Source: Planctomycetota bacterium (GTDB lineage: Bacteria; Planctomycetota; UBA1135; GCA-002686595). From it: a DNA stretch of 64,000 nucleotides. The stretch spans positions 1-64,000 of the forward strand of contig NYUD01000069.1 in assembly GCA_002683825.1 (NCBI GenBank). Reading direction: 5' to 3'. Position numbers and translations under genes: made by a program. Positions 1 to 8,842 of the stretch are shown one piece after another (position 1 is the first letter of the stretch; every line of letters starts with the position of its first letter). Under the pieces are notes generated by a model that ran no database searches, was not told where the DNA came from, and saw only the letters and a program-made list of their open reading frames with translations.

Positions 1-231
1 CCGTGTCTTGGCTTTGCTCGCCCCGGTCCCCTTCTTGGCTTTGCTCGCCCCGGTCCCCTTCTTGGCTTTGCTCGCCCCGGTCCCCTTCTTGGCTTTGCTC
101 GCCCCGGTCTCCTTCTTGGCTTTGCTCGCCCCGGTCCCCTTCTTGGCTTTGCTCGCCCCGGTCTCCTTCGCCTTGGAGACCCTGGACTTCTTCGGGGCGG
201 GGCCGGACTTCTTGGGGTCGGATTCGGACAT
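1..231 (-). CDS. Lysine-rich repeat protein, N-terminal part (runs off the window)
   Basis: Partial gene whose ATG lies at 229-231 on the minus strand; it runs off the left edge after 77 codons without a stop. The protein starts MSESDPKKSGPAPKKSRVSK and then repeats the nonapeptide GASKAKKGT (or ...KET) about six times, encoded by 27-bp tandem units. The composition is almost wholly Lys, Ala, Gly, Ser and Thr, like histone H1-type or other nucleic-acid-binding tails; this is compositional resemblance only. No folded domain is visible in the part present, so the protein cannot be named: it may be a small basic DNA-binding protein or a basic N-terminal extension on an enzyme further left. It is divergent from the helicase gene, with about 195 bp between the starts. 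The frame is supported by the exact multiple-of-three period. Confidence 0.7.
   Translation of the reverse strand, partial: MSESDPKKSGPAPKKSRVSKAKETGASKAKKGTGASKAKKETGASKAKKGTGASKAKKGTGASKAKKGTGASKAKTR
7..168. repeat. 27-bp tandem repeat, six units
   Basis: Six consecutive 27-bp units begin at about 7, 34, 61, 88, 115 and 142. They are nearly identical; the main variation is ggtcccc versus ggtctcc, which changes Gly to Glu in the encoded minus-strand peptide. The period is a multiple of three and the units lie inside the minus-strand open frame, so this is a coding minisatellite likely to vary in copy number. Confidence 0.9.
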
Positions 232-369
232 GGTCTTTTTCAAGCTGCGAGGACGCGGGGCCCAGGTCAAGACCCGTCTTCCCCTCCGCCCAGCCGGGGG
301 GGCTCCGCCGGTCCCGAGTCAAGCTCGGCCCCCGGAAGCACCCCGGACGGCCAGCCTAAGATATTGTTT

Positions 370-375
370 TATAAT
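370..375 (+). promoter_or_regulatory. Perfect TATAAT -10 element before the helicase gene
   Basis: TATAAT occurs at 370-375 in an A/T-rich island (358-380) inside otherwise very GC-rich DNA, about 50 bp before the preferred helicase start. No good TTGACA-like -35 hexamer is visible at 16-18 bp spacing, so the promoter may be extended or activator-dependent. Confidence 0.4.
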
Positions 376-426
376 GAGTTACGGCATCGCTAAGCTCTCC
401 CCATGATCGGTGTCGGAGACCCCGGG

Positions 427-3363
427 ATGGCCCTTCCCTACGGGCCAGGAACCCACGCAAGGAAGCCCTTCGAAAAATCAAAAGAGCTCGACAGGCTCGC
501 ATTCCTGGGCCTGGGGGAGCCGAAGGGGCGCGCCGGATCACCCGTGCCGGAGGTCCGAATCCACCTTCGACCCGGCCCCGAAGACCCCTGGGAGGAGCGA
601 ACGGTCGACCCCTCCCAGGCCGACCAGCGCCAGGCCCTACGCGAGTGGGTACGCGGCCGAATGCTGATCGCGGCCGATTCTCCCAGGCTGCAACTCCTCC
701 TCGGGGAGGCGATGCCGGCCCGGGGACCGGATCGGCTGGCCCTCGAGGATTGGACGGGGTTGTTTGGCGCGCCCGAGGAAAACTCGGCTGCCGGAGTCCC
801 CAGCACATTGGATCGTGCCTGCCGGGCCGTTCGCCAGGTTCTCGCCCGCGGCCCGGCCCGCCTGGCGGTCCTGGCGCACACCTTCGGGCTTGCTCGGGCA
901 GCGCTCGAGCGCGAGGACGCGGCCGCAGCTCACCACCTGTCGCTCTTCCTATCCTTACTGGAGTTCCCGGCGGGGGTCTTCGATGCCCCGGACCTCCACG
1001 ACGGGGCCCTGTCCGGGGCCCTGGCAAGCTTCCCCAGAATCGAAGACGCCTTGGAGGCCGTGGCTCCCCGATGGACGATCCGTCGGGACGGCGAGTCTCC
1101 CCTCGAACCCCTCGGCGTTCTCGCGAGCGAGGAGTTGCTACTGGATGAACCCGACCGCGCCCGGGTTGACGCGATCTTCCGCGAGCACCTGCCGGCCGTG
1201 ATGGCGGAATCCGCGCGATACCGTGAGGGCCAACACGGTGTCGCCGCCTGCATCGCCGCAGGTTTCGGGCGGCGCGAGCTGCGCTTGATCTACGCCCCGA
1301 CGGGCACGGGCAAGACGCTCGCCTACCTCGTCCCCGCGATGATATGGGCCCTACGCAACGGGATACGGGTCGGGGTGGCAACGTTCACACGGACACTTCA
1401 AGAACAGGCGATGGAACGTGAGGTGCCGCTCGCAAAGGCGCTGCTGCGCCGCGCGGGCATTTCCTCCGAAGTGCGTGTCACCGTCCTCAAGGGACGCTCG
1501 AACTACCTCTGTTGGCGGGCTTTTGTGCTTCAAGTTCCCGCCCTCGACGAGGGGGGTATCGAACAACTTGCCTGGGCTTGCCTGGCGGACTTCGCCATGC
1601 GCGACGAAGTGGGCGATCTGGATCGTCGAAGCCGCGTGCGACCCCTGCACCTGCTCGACGAAACCGATTGGAATGCAGCCGATCAGAGGTTATTGCGACT
1701 GGTTCGGGCGGATAGCGGGTGCTGCGGATTCACCCGCGATCGACAGACCTGCGGTGCCCACGCAGCTCGCCACCGCGCCGAACGGGCGCACGTCGTCATC
1801 GCCAACCATTCCTTCGCTCTGGCACGGCGCGAGTTCTTCAAGCATCTCGTTTTTGATGAGTGCGAACACCTGCACGACGTCGCACAGAACGCTTTCAGCC
1901 ATACGGTAGGATTGCGCTCGTTGCGCAAGCTTCTCGGCCGTTTTTATGGAAGCGAAAGCAAACGGCCCCTGAACCGCATCGCATCGTTGACGCCTCCGGA
2001 AAGCGAAACGGGAATCCTCTGCCGCACCGCGATCGAAGCACTCTTCCGGGCGAGCGAAGCAACGATCGACCTCAACGATGCGTTGGCGAGCTTCAAGAGC
2101 TGGCGCCGGGACCGCCAACGAGCGCGGACCGATCGTGACCATCATTCGCTGTTTCGGGAATACGTTCTCGAGGATAAGGACGCCATCGACCTGATCACGG
2201 CCCATGAGGTCTTGAGTTCGAACCTGGTTCAGCTGGCGGCCACCTGCGCCCAGATGTCGGAGGTCCTGGAGACTTCGATCCCTGTTCGTGAACTCAGCCG
2301 TCTACGACGCACGCTGGAAGTTCTGCGGCTCGAATTGGAAGAGGTAGCGGCCGGTGTCAACGCCTGGATCCCCAGAACCGACAAGGGTGTCCCCAGATTC
2401 CACGACGAAACCTTCTACGACGCCGAGAGCACTCCCATGGGCGAGGATGTGCTAGCCGCACGGGTGCTGCTACCCCATGAATTCCTCGGCCGACGCTACC
2501 TTTCGGACCTCGGAGGAGCCGTACTTCTGAGCGCTACGACCTGGCTGAAGAACGGCTTCGAGGCTTCGGCGACCTTCCTGGGCGTGACGCGCGCCGCGGA
2601 TCCGGCGCCGGAGGAGGAACGCGAACCGACGCAGGTCGAAACCTTCCGTGCACCGGAAGCCTTCGACTATTCCCGCGTATGCGTTTGCGTGCCGCGGGAT
2701 GTGCCGGCGGTGCACGACAAAGAGGCCTTTCTCGAATTCACGGTTCACTTCCTCGAACAACTTGGCGAACGCACCGGAGGTCGCATCCTCGCCCTCTTCA
2801 CCAACGCTGACGACCTTGCCCGCACCGGCCGAGCGCTCGAGCCTTTCTTCGAAGCGCGCGGCATTCCTTTCTGGTGGCAGCGGATGAGCGGTACGAGCAA
2901 GGAGGAACTTTCGGAGCTCTTCCGCAAGGAGCGCAATTCCGTCTTGTTGGGTCTGGACACCTTCTGGTACGGAGCCGATTTCCCGGGAGAAACGGTCGAA
3001 TACCTCGTTTTGGTGCGGCTCCCCTACGGAGTTCCGGATCGGTACCACAATGCGCAATGCGCAGCTCTGGGAAGGGCCAACCAGCGCCGGCAGGTCTACA
3101 TGCCACGCGCACTGGCCAAGTTCCGGCAGGGCTTCGGGCGCCTGATGCGTAGGGAAACCGACCGCGGAGCGGTCTTCTGCCTCGACAAGCGCCTGCTCGA
3201 CCCCCGGCACCGCGCGTTTCTCAAGGAACTACCGGTGCGTTCTTCTTTCGACAAGACGGGCGACGGCGGTGCAGATGCCTCGAGGTCGGCAACGCTGATC
3301 GTCGGAGACTCCTCTAGCTGCCTCGATCGAGCCGTGCTTCACATGGAACGAGTGAAGAGCTAG
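427..3363 (+). CDS. DinG/XPD-family ATP-dependent Fe-S helicase
   Basis: Superfamily 2 DNA helicase of the DinG/XPD type, expected to unwind DNA or DNA-RNA structures 5'-3' during repair. About 978 residues from the ATG at 427, chosen over an in-frame ATG at 403 because GGAG lies 8 nt upstream. Walker A APTGTGKT is at about 290-297, the DEAH-box variant DECEH at about 477-481 and motif VI QGFGRLMR at about 901-908. Between motifs I and II sit Cys 362, 432, 433 and 442, in the position of the 4Fe-4S cluster of XPD/DinG. The helicase core is preceded by about 290 residues with no domain I recognise, making it longer than E. coli DinG (about 716). It stands alone on the plus strand and converges on the membrane protein gene at 3448. 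Confidence 0.88.
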   Translation: MALPYGPGTHARKPFEKSKELDRLAFLGLGEPKGRAGSPVPEVRIHLRPGPEDPWEERTVDPSQADQRQALREWVRGRMLIAADSPRLQLLLGEAMPARGPDRLALEDWTGLFGAPEENSAAGVPSTLDRACRAVRQVLARGPARLAVLAHTFGLARAALEREDAAAAHHLSLFLSLLEFPAGVFDAPDLHDGALSGALASFPRIEDALEAVAPRWTIRRDGESPLEPLGVLASEELLLDEPDRARVDAIFREHLPAVMAESARYREGQHGVAACIAAGFGRRELRLIYAPTGTGKTLAYLVPAMIWALRNGIRVGVATFTRTLQEQAMEREVPLAKALLRRAGISSEVRVTVLKGRSNYLCWRAFVLQVPALDEGGIEQLAWACLADFAMRDEVGDLDRRSRVRPLHLLDETDWNAADQRLLRLVRADSGCCGFTRDRQTCGAHAARHRAERAHVVIANHSFALARREFFKHLVFDECEHLHDVAQNAFSHTVGLRSLRKLLGRFYGSESKRPLNRIASLTPPESETGILCRTAIEALFRASEATIDLNDALASFKSWRRDRQRARTDRDHHSLFREYVLEDKDAIDLITAHEVLSSNLVQLAATCAQMSEVLETSIPVRELSRLRRTLEVLRLELEEVAAGVNAWIPRTDKGVPRFHDETFYDAESTPMGEDVLAARVLLPHEFLGRRYLSDLGGAVLLSATTWLKNGFEASATFLGVTRAADPAPEEEREPTQVETFRAPEAFDYSRVCVCVPRDVPAVHDKEAFLEFTVHFLEQLGERTGGRILALFTNADDLARTGRALEPFFEARGIPFWWQRMSGTSKEELSELFRKERNSVLLGLDTFWYGADFPGETVEYLVLVRLPYGVPDRYHNAQCAALGRANQRRQVYMPRALAKFRQGFGRLMRRETDRGAVFCLDKRLLDPRHRAFLKELPVRSSFDKTGDGGADASRSATLIVGDSSSCLDRAVLHMERVKS

Positions 3364-3447
3364 AACTCGCCGTCCGGGAGATTCTAACTCGCACGTTGCA
3401 CTCCATTCCGGGCGCGAACACTCCTGGCAGATGGAGGTTAGCCGGCC

Positions 3448-4851
3448 TCAGTGGTAGAACTTGTGCCACTGCCCGAGCAGCCAGGCGCTGACCATCGTTA
3501 GCGCAAGCATCAGGATCAGCCCTATCGAAGTGGCGCTCGAGTTCTTGCCGGCCTTTCCGTCGAGGCCCCGGCCGGCGCCGAGAATGAGCATCGGCAAGAG
3601 CGACAACCACATACGCTCGGTCTCGCCGCGGGAAGAGCCGGAAAGCGAAAGCAACAGCAGCGTGCTCCCCATCGCGATCGCCAAGGGATCAACGGCGACT
3701 CCGCGGAGGGCGGAGACGGGCTTCGAATGAAGCAAGGCCGTGAGGAAGCCGCAGCTCGCAGGAACGCCCGCCCAGACGAGAAAAATGAACGGACTGATGA
3801 TAAGGAACGGGCCGTAGGGACGGACGTCGTTGACGGCCAAGTTCTGGTGATAGTTCACGCCATTGACAAGACGATCGATGGCGGAGTACCCCCAGGCCAC
3901 TCGAAGAAAGAGAACCCAGGCCAGGCCGCCGGCCAAGAGTGCAATAAGCTGCTCCCATCGCAAGCGCCCCCGACCGTGACGTCTGAGCAGGAAGTAGATC
4001 AAGAAGAGCGGTGACAGAGCGCCGAATCCGAAGGTAATCGTCGTTCCAACGGCACAGATCACACCCCCAAGAGCACTCCAAAGCAGACGCCGTTCCTGCA
4101 GGCCTCGGTCGAGGCAAAGCAGCGCGGATACAGCGATCAACGGCAACAGCCCATCTACGGCGGGTGCGATCACGACGGCGGACGGAGCGAGCGCTCCAAA
4201 AGTTATTGCGATCCCTGCAGGACGGTCTCCGTAGAGGCGCCGTCCCAAACACCAGGCTGGAATCAACCACAATACCTGTAGGAAAGGCCACAGGTAGCCC
4301 GCGAGATAGCCCTCGGCGACGAAAGCCTCGTACTCGGAATCAGCACCCGCACCGGACAAGCGCGCACACATTCGGCCGCCCCGCATCGAAAGCCAATACA
4401 ACGCGGCAGAGCCCGGCGGATGTGTTCGCCCGTGTCCTGTGAGATCGAGCGAGCGCTCCTCGTAGTCGCTCCAGAGCTCCTCCCAGGAATCGAAGACCAG
4501 CGCGTCCCTGCCGTAGCTGTTCTCAAAGACGCGGCGCGGCAGGGCGAAGCTCCCATGGGGGTCGAGGAAAGCGAGGCAGAGAATCGTGGTGTAGGAACCG
4601 AGAATCGCGATCAGGGTCAGTCGGAAGCCGCTGAGTCTTCCTGTGAGAAAGGCCCAAAGGGAGCAAGCCAGGGCACCGAACGGTAAGAGCAACCACCCCG
4701 CGCGCAGAGGAAAAAGGGCCCCCCGCCGGGGTGCCGTGTTCATGCCCGGTATCTCCAGAAATCCGGGGCGCAGGGAAGGAGCGACAAGGGCCAGGATCAA
4801 CCCGGTGAGGATCGCGATGATCGCGTACTTCGTGATGGTCGCGCGCGTCAC
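3448..4851 (-). CDS. Polytopic membrane protein, glycosyltransferase-like
   Basis: About 467 residues with roughly ten or more hydrophobic segments spread along the chain. The motif GHGRTHPPG at about 145-155, in a loop after the first membrane segments, resembles the HPPG signature of GT39/ArnT-like polyprenyl-phosphate sugar transferases, but the family assignment is inference. A GTG at 4849-4851 overlaps the stop of the upstream lipoprotein gene (GTGA), so I prefer it to the longer open frame reaching 4884; the first residues are then VTRATITKYAII, leading straight into a membrane segment. Translational coupling suggests a joint function with the lipoprotein. The gene converges on the helicase with only 84 bp between them and no clear terminator. 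Confidence 0.72.
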   Translation of the reverse strand: MTRATITKYAIIAILTGLILALVAPSLRPGFLEIPGMNTAPRRGALFPLRAGWLLLPFGALACSLWAFLTGRLSGFRLTLIAILGSYTTILCLAFLDPHGSFALPRRVFENSYGRDALVFDSWEELWSDYEERSLDLTGHGRTHPPGSAALYWLSMRGGRMCARLSGAGADSEYEAFVAEGYLAGYLWPFLQVLWLIPAWCLGRRLYGDRPAGIAITFGALAPSAVVIAPAVDGLLPLIAVSALLCLDRGLQERRLLWSALGGVICAVGTTITFGFGALSPLFLIYFLLRRHGRGRLRWEQLIALLAGGLAWVLFLRVAWGYSAIDRLVNGVNYHQNLAVNDVRPYGPFLIISPFIFLVWAGVPASCGFLTALLHSKPVSALRGVAVDPLAIAMGSTLLLLSLSGSSRGETERMWLSLLPMLILGAGRGLDGKAGKNSSATSIGLILMLALTMVSAWLLGQWHKFYH

Positions 4852-5537
4852 TTGGAGGCTTCGGTTTCTCCGGCCGAGAGCCACGCGAGCAGCGCTTGCG
4901 TCGTGTCCTCTTGGGATTCGAGCTCCGCCAAGACGTCACGGGCCATGGCCTGTGTGATCTCGCCGGATCGGGCATTCCTCTCCTGTTTCTTTTTGGATGT
5001 CAATGCGCAGTATTCGACCGCCCGTCGGAATCCCGCCGCCGCCCGCGCGAGCGAGATTTCGTCATCCTTCGCCTCGCGCAGGGCGACGAGGCTCCCGATG
5101 TATCGCGTTCCGCCGATCAACTTGCGCAGCGTGTACGCGTCCCCCGGCCGCGACAGATCTTCGGCCACGCCCAAGAGCTCTTTCCAATCCGAGGCGTCTA
5201 ACCGAAACAGGTCGGGTTGCGTCCAAAGTTCCTGGGGATGAACACTCCAGACCTCCGAGAGTCGCTTGAAATAATGCAGGCCATAGCCTCGATCTCCCAG
5301 GTGGGCCGCCATGGCATATTTGCGCAGGGTCGGCTGTTCCGCCTTTTCGACAGCCAGGTCCGAATAGACGAATAGAGCCTCGGCATAGCGTTCCGTCAGC
5401 ACAAGCCTGCGCATCCACTCCCCACGAAAGTCATCTCTCTCCGCACAACCGACCAGCGCGAACGCGATCGACAGCACGCAAGGACCGAGATTGGCACTCA
5501 GCGTGTGGCGACCGATGGACAAGGGCAGGGAACGCAC
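4848..5537 (-). CDS. Hypothetical lipoprotein
   Basis: 229 residues starting at a GTG (5535-5537). A hydrophobic segment ends in the lipobox LVGC (Cys31), so it is probably an outer-membrane lipoprotein (Ala at +2). The remainder is charged and helical, with an alternating pattern suggestive of TPR-like helices, but no named domain is recognised. Its stop codon overlaps the start of the polytopic membrane protein gene, so the two form a coupled pair. Upstream, 128 bp separate it from the divergent RND permease gene, so the two operons may share a regulatory region. Confidence 0.72.
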   Translation of the reverse strand: MRSLPLSIGRHTLSANLGPCVLSIAFALVGCAERDDFRGEWMRRLVLTERYAEALFVYSDLAVEKAEQPTLRKYAMAAHLGDRGYGLHYFKRLSEVWSVHPQELWTQPDLFRLDASDWKELLGVAEDLSRPGDAYTLRKLIGGTRYIGSLVALREAKDDEISLARAAAGFRRAVEYCALTSKKKQERNARSGEITQAMARDVLAELESQEDTTQALLAWLSAGETEASK

Positions 5538-5665
5538 GGCGAGGAAACCTCGAAGCTACATCATAGCCAAGCGCCGAGCTACCACTTCCGGGGGTCCTGG
5601 GGACGAAAGTCGGTCTACTTGTTACCCTGACGCGCGATCGAGACCGAACACCGCCCGGGCACTGA

Positions 5666-8600
5666 ATGATTCGTTTCGCGCTTCGCAATCCACATGCAGT
5701 CATCGTCGTTGCTCTGGGCGTTGTTGTCATGGGACTCGTCTCCCTCGCGCGAATTCCCAGCGACCTCCTGCCCCAATTCAAGACACCGGCCGTTCAGATC
5801 CTGACGCTCTACCCGGGCATGCCGGCCGAGGTGATGGAACGCGACATCATGTCGCGGCTGGAACGCTGGACCGGTCAGTCGAACGGAATCGAACACCAGG
5901 AGGCCCGCGCCATGCAGGGCGTGTGCATCGTGAAGGACTTCTTTCACGAGGACATCGACCCCAACACCGCGATGTCTCAGGTCACCTCGCTGGCCATGTC
6001 GGACCTGTACTACCTACCGCCGGGCACAGTGCCTCCGATGGTCATGCCGTTCGATCCGACGGCTTCGACACCGCTCTGCCTCGTTTCGGTTTCCTCCGAG
6101 ACCATGACGGAGAAGCAGCTGTACGACATCGCGTATTACGAGATGCGCAACCAGCTGCAGGCTATTTCGGGCGTCATCGCGCCGGCGGTATACGGTGGAG
6201 TTCTGAGGCGTATCCACATCTACGTGGACCCCCAGAAACTTGCCGCGCGCGGCCTCTCGCCGATGGACGTCGTGAGGGCGACACGCGAATCCAACGTCTT
6301 TATTCCGATCGGAAGCGCCAAGTTCGGCAAGCAAGAGTACATGCTGACCTCGAACGCCATGGTGTCCGAGGTCGATGACCTGAACGATGTGCCCGTGGCC
6401 ATCCGAGACGGCAGGCCCATCTTCGTGCGCGACATCGGCCACGCCGAGGATAGTCACGAGATCCAGACCAACATCGTCCGCATCAACGGCCGTCGGCAGG
6501 TCTATATTCCGATCTACCGCCAGCCGGGGGCGAACACGCTCGAGATCGTCGACAGGGTGCGGGCCAAGAGCTCCACGATCCTGCAACGCGTCAAGAGCTT
6601 CAATGCCGGCGCGGAGGACCTGCTGCTGGAGGTCGTGATGGACCAATCCAGCCTTGTGCGGGGATCGATCTCCGAGCTTCAACGGGCAGCACTCATCGGC
6701 GCCCTACTGGTCGTCGTCATCGTCTTTCTGTTCCTGTTGAATCTGCGCTCGACCTTGATCGTCGCCCTCTCCCTGCCGCTCTCGATCCTCGCTGCGTTCG
6801 TCGGCCTGTACTTCACTGGCAATACGATCAACTCGATGACCTTGGGCGGCATCTCACTGGCTGTAGGGATCCTGATCGATCAATCCATCGTGGTCCTGGA
6901 AAACATCACCAGGCACATGAACCTGGGCAAGTCCCGGCTGCAAGCGGCCTTCGATGGATCCATGGAAGTTTCGCGCCCGGTCCTGGTCTCGACGGTCACA
7001 TTCGCGGTGGTCTTCTTTCCGGTAGTCCTTCTCAAAGGCATCGCCGGGTTCCTGTTCACGCCGTTGGCCTTGGCCGTGATCTTCGCAATCGCCGCCTCCT
7101 ATCTCCTGGCGTTGACCCTGGTTCCCGCAGCATGTGCACGTTTCATGGACGTTCCGCAGAGGCCTGAGGGATCCGCAGAAGGGGTCTTCGATCGGATCGC
7201 CGAGCGGTATGAAAGGTTGGTCCACGCCACAGTGCGAATGCGGCTCACTGTCTCCGGCGGTGCGGCCTTGATCGTCGGACTCTGTGCATATCTGAGCCTC
7301 GACATTGGAACCGAGCTGTTTCCCCAGATCGACTCGGGTCAGTTCACGGTCCTTGCGCGTGCTCCAACGGGAACGCGTATCGAAGAGACCGAAAAGATCA
7401 TGCGCGCGGTCGAGAGGGAACTGCAGGCGGTCGTGGGTGAGGCGGACCCCGAGGGCAACAGCCCCTCCTCCGACATGCGCATGCTGATCACGAACATCGG
7501 CGTACTTCTCGATTGGCCGGCGGCCTATACACCCAATGCCGGCAACATGGACGCCTTCCTCCTCGTCCAGTTGAAAGAAGATCGACGCAAGTCAGCGCTC
7601 GAATACGCCTCCGAGCTGCGTGAGCGACTGAGATCTCGCTTTCCCGACATTGAGTTCGCGGTCGACACAGGAGGCATGCTCACAGCCGCACTCAACCAAG
7701 GCTTGCCATCCCCCATCGACATTCAGGTCGCGGGATCCAAGCTGGAAGCGCTGCATCACATCGCCACAACGATCGCCGATGAGATCGACGACATACCGGG
7801 GGCCGTCGATGTCCGCGTTGAACAGCGCATCGATTATCCCGCGATCGATCTCGAGGTAGACCGCATCAAAGCCGCCTATCTCGGACTCACTCAGCGTGAC
7901 GTCGTCGAAAACGTTGTGACCGCGACCAATTCATCGATCTCGTTCGCCAAGTCCTTTTGGATCGATGAACGCAACGGCAACCACTACTTCATCGGCGCGC
8001 AGTACCCCGAGGAGGCCATCCATTCCTTCCAGACCCTGGAAGACATCCCGATCACCGGCGAGGACAAGCGGGCCCCCATTCCCCTGAAGAGCGTCGCGAC
8101 ACTCAGCCGAACCACAGAGCCGGCGGTAATCAACCACCGCAACATCACGCGTGTGTTCGATGTCTACGTGAACGTCGAAGGACGCGACATCGGCTCCGTC
8201 GCCGCGGATATCGACAAACGAATCGCTTCGTCTCCGGCGATTACGAAGATCATGGAGGAGTACGGCAAGGGCTATCGCATCACGTCGCGCGGCGAGGTTC
8301 AAAGCATGCGCGAGTCCTTCCGACAGTTCGGGCTGGGCTTCGGGCTGGCAGTCATCTTGGTCTACCTGGTCATGGTTGCTCAATTCCGCTCATTCCGGGA
8401 TCCGCTGATCGTTCTGACCGCCGTTCCCTTGGGATTGGTCGGCGTCGTGTTGGCCCTATTCCTGACAGGCACCGCCCTTTCGATCCCCGCGTTCATGGGG
8501 GCGATCATGACCGTCGGGCTGGTCGTCGCTTACGCGGTCCTGTTGGTCGATTTCGCAAACCGAAAGCGCGAAGAAGGTCTGGCGGCGTCGGAAGCCATCG

Positions 8601-8842
8601 CGGCGGCCGCACGGATTCGCCTGAGGCCGATCCTCATGACCTCCCTCACCGCTGCTGCGGCTGCGTTTCCCCTGGCCCTTGGAGACAGCGCCAACGCTCC
8701 GCTGGCACGCGCAATCCTCGGAGGTGTCATCGCAGCCACCATCCTGTCGCTCTTCGTCATCCCCCCCATCTATCGACTCCTCGCAGGTCCCACCCGACCG
8801 GCGCAATCTGTATCCGACGCGCTGATGGAAACGATCTCATGA
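5666..8842 (+). CDS. RND-family efflux permease
   Basis: Inner-membrane pump of the AcrB/MexB superfamily, 1058 residues, the usual length. It shows the N-terminal membrane helix, two large periplasmic loops and two blocks of membrane helices (about 340-500 and 860-1045). It forms a tripartite exporter with the adaptor and outer-membrane factor that follow; the adaptor start overlaps its stop (ATGA). In TM4 the canonical Asp-Asp pair is Asp405-Gln406 (ILIDQSIVVLEN), and in TM10 the AcrB Lys-Asn site is Tyr956-Ala957 (VVAYAVLLVDF), so the classical proton relay is incomplete. The CusA metal-pump pattern is also absent. Substrate cannot be predicted. First gene of its operon; no strong Shine-Dalgarno is seen before the ATG. 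Confidence 0.92.
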   Translation: MIRFALRNPHAVIVVALGVVVMGLVSLARIPSDLLPQFKTPAVQILTLYPGMPAEVMERDIMSRLERWTGQSNGIEHQEARAMQGVCIVKDFFHEDIDPNTAMSQVTSLAMSDLYYLPPGTVPPMVMPFDPTASTPLCLVSVSSETMTEKQLYDIAYYEMRNQLQAISGVIAPAVYGGVLRRIHIYVDPQKLAARGLSPMDVVRATRESNVFIPIGSAKFGKQEYMLTSNAMVSEVDDLNDVPVAIRDGRPIFVRDIGHAEDSHEIQTNIVRINGRRQVYIPIYRQPGANTLEIVDRVRAKSSTILQRVKSFNAGAEDLLLEVVMDQSSLVRGSISELQRAALIGALLVVVIVFLFLLNLRSTLIVALSLPLSILAAFVGLYFTGNTINSMTLGGISLAVGILIDQSIVVLENITRHMNLGKSRLQAAFDGSMEVSRPVLVSTVTFAVVFFPVVLLKGIAGFLFTPLALAVIFAIAASYLLALTLVPAACARFMDVPQRPEGSAEGVFDRIAERYERLVHATVRMRLTVSGGAALIVGLCAYLSLDIGTELFPQIDSGQFTVLARAPTGTRIEETEKIMRAVERELQAVVGEADPEGNSPSSDMRMLITNIGVLLDWPAAYTPNAGNMDAFLLVQLKEDRRKSALEYASELRERLRSRFPDIEFAVDTGGMLTAALNQGLPSPIDIQVAGSKLEALHHIATTIADEIDDIPGAVDVRVEQRIDYPAIDLEVDRIKAAYLGLTQRDVVENVVTATNSSISFAKSFWIDERNGNHYFIGAQYPEEAIHSFQTLEDIPITGEDKRAPIPLKSVATLSRTTEPAVINHRNITRVFDVYVNVEGRDIGSVAADIDKRIASSPAITKIMEEYGKGYRITSRGEVQSMRESFRQFGLGFGLAVILVYLVMVAQFRSFRDPLIVLTAVPLGLVGVVLALFLTGTALSIPAFMGAIMTVGLVVAYAVLLVDFANRKREEGLAASEAIAAAARIRLRPILMTSLTAAAAAFPLALGDSANAPLARAILGGVIAATILSLFVIPPIYRLLAGPTRPAQSVSDALMETIS

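Noticed and set aside
356-1381. 341-codon minus-strand frame opposite the helicase
   Set aside because: Arg/Pro/Gly-rich shadow frame in GC-rich DNA over a clearly coding plus strand with helicase motifs.
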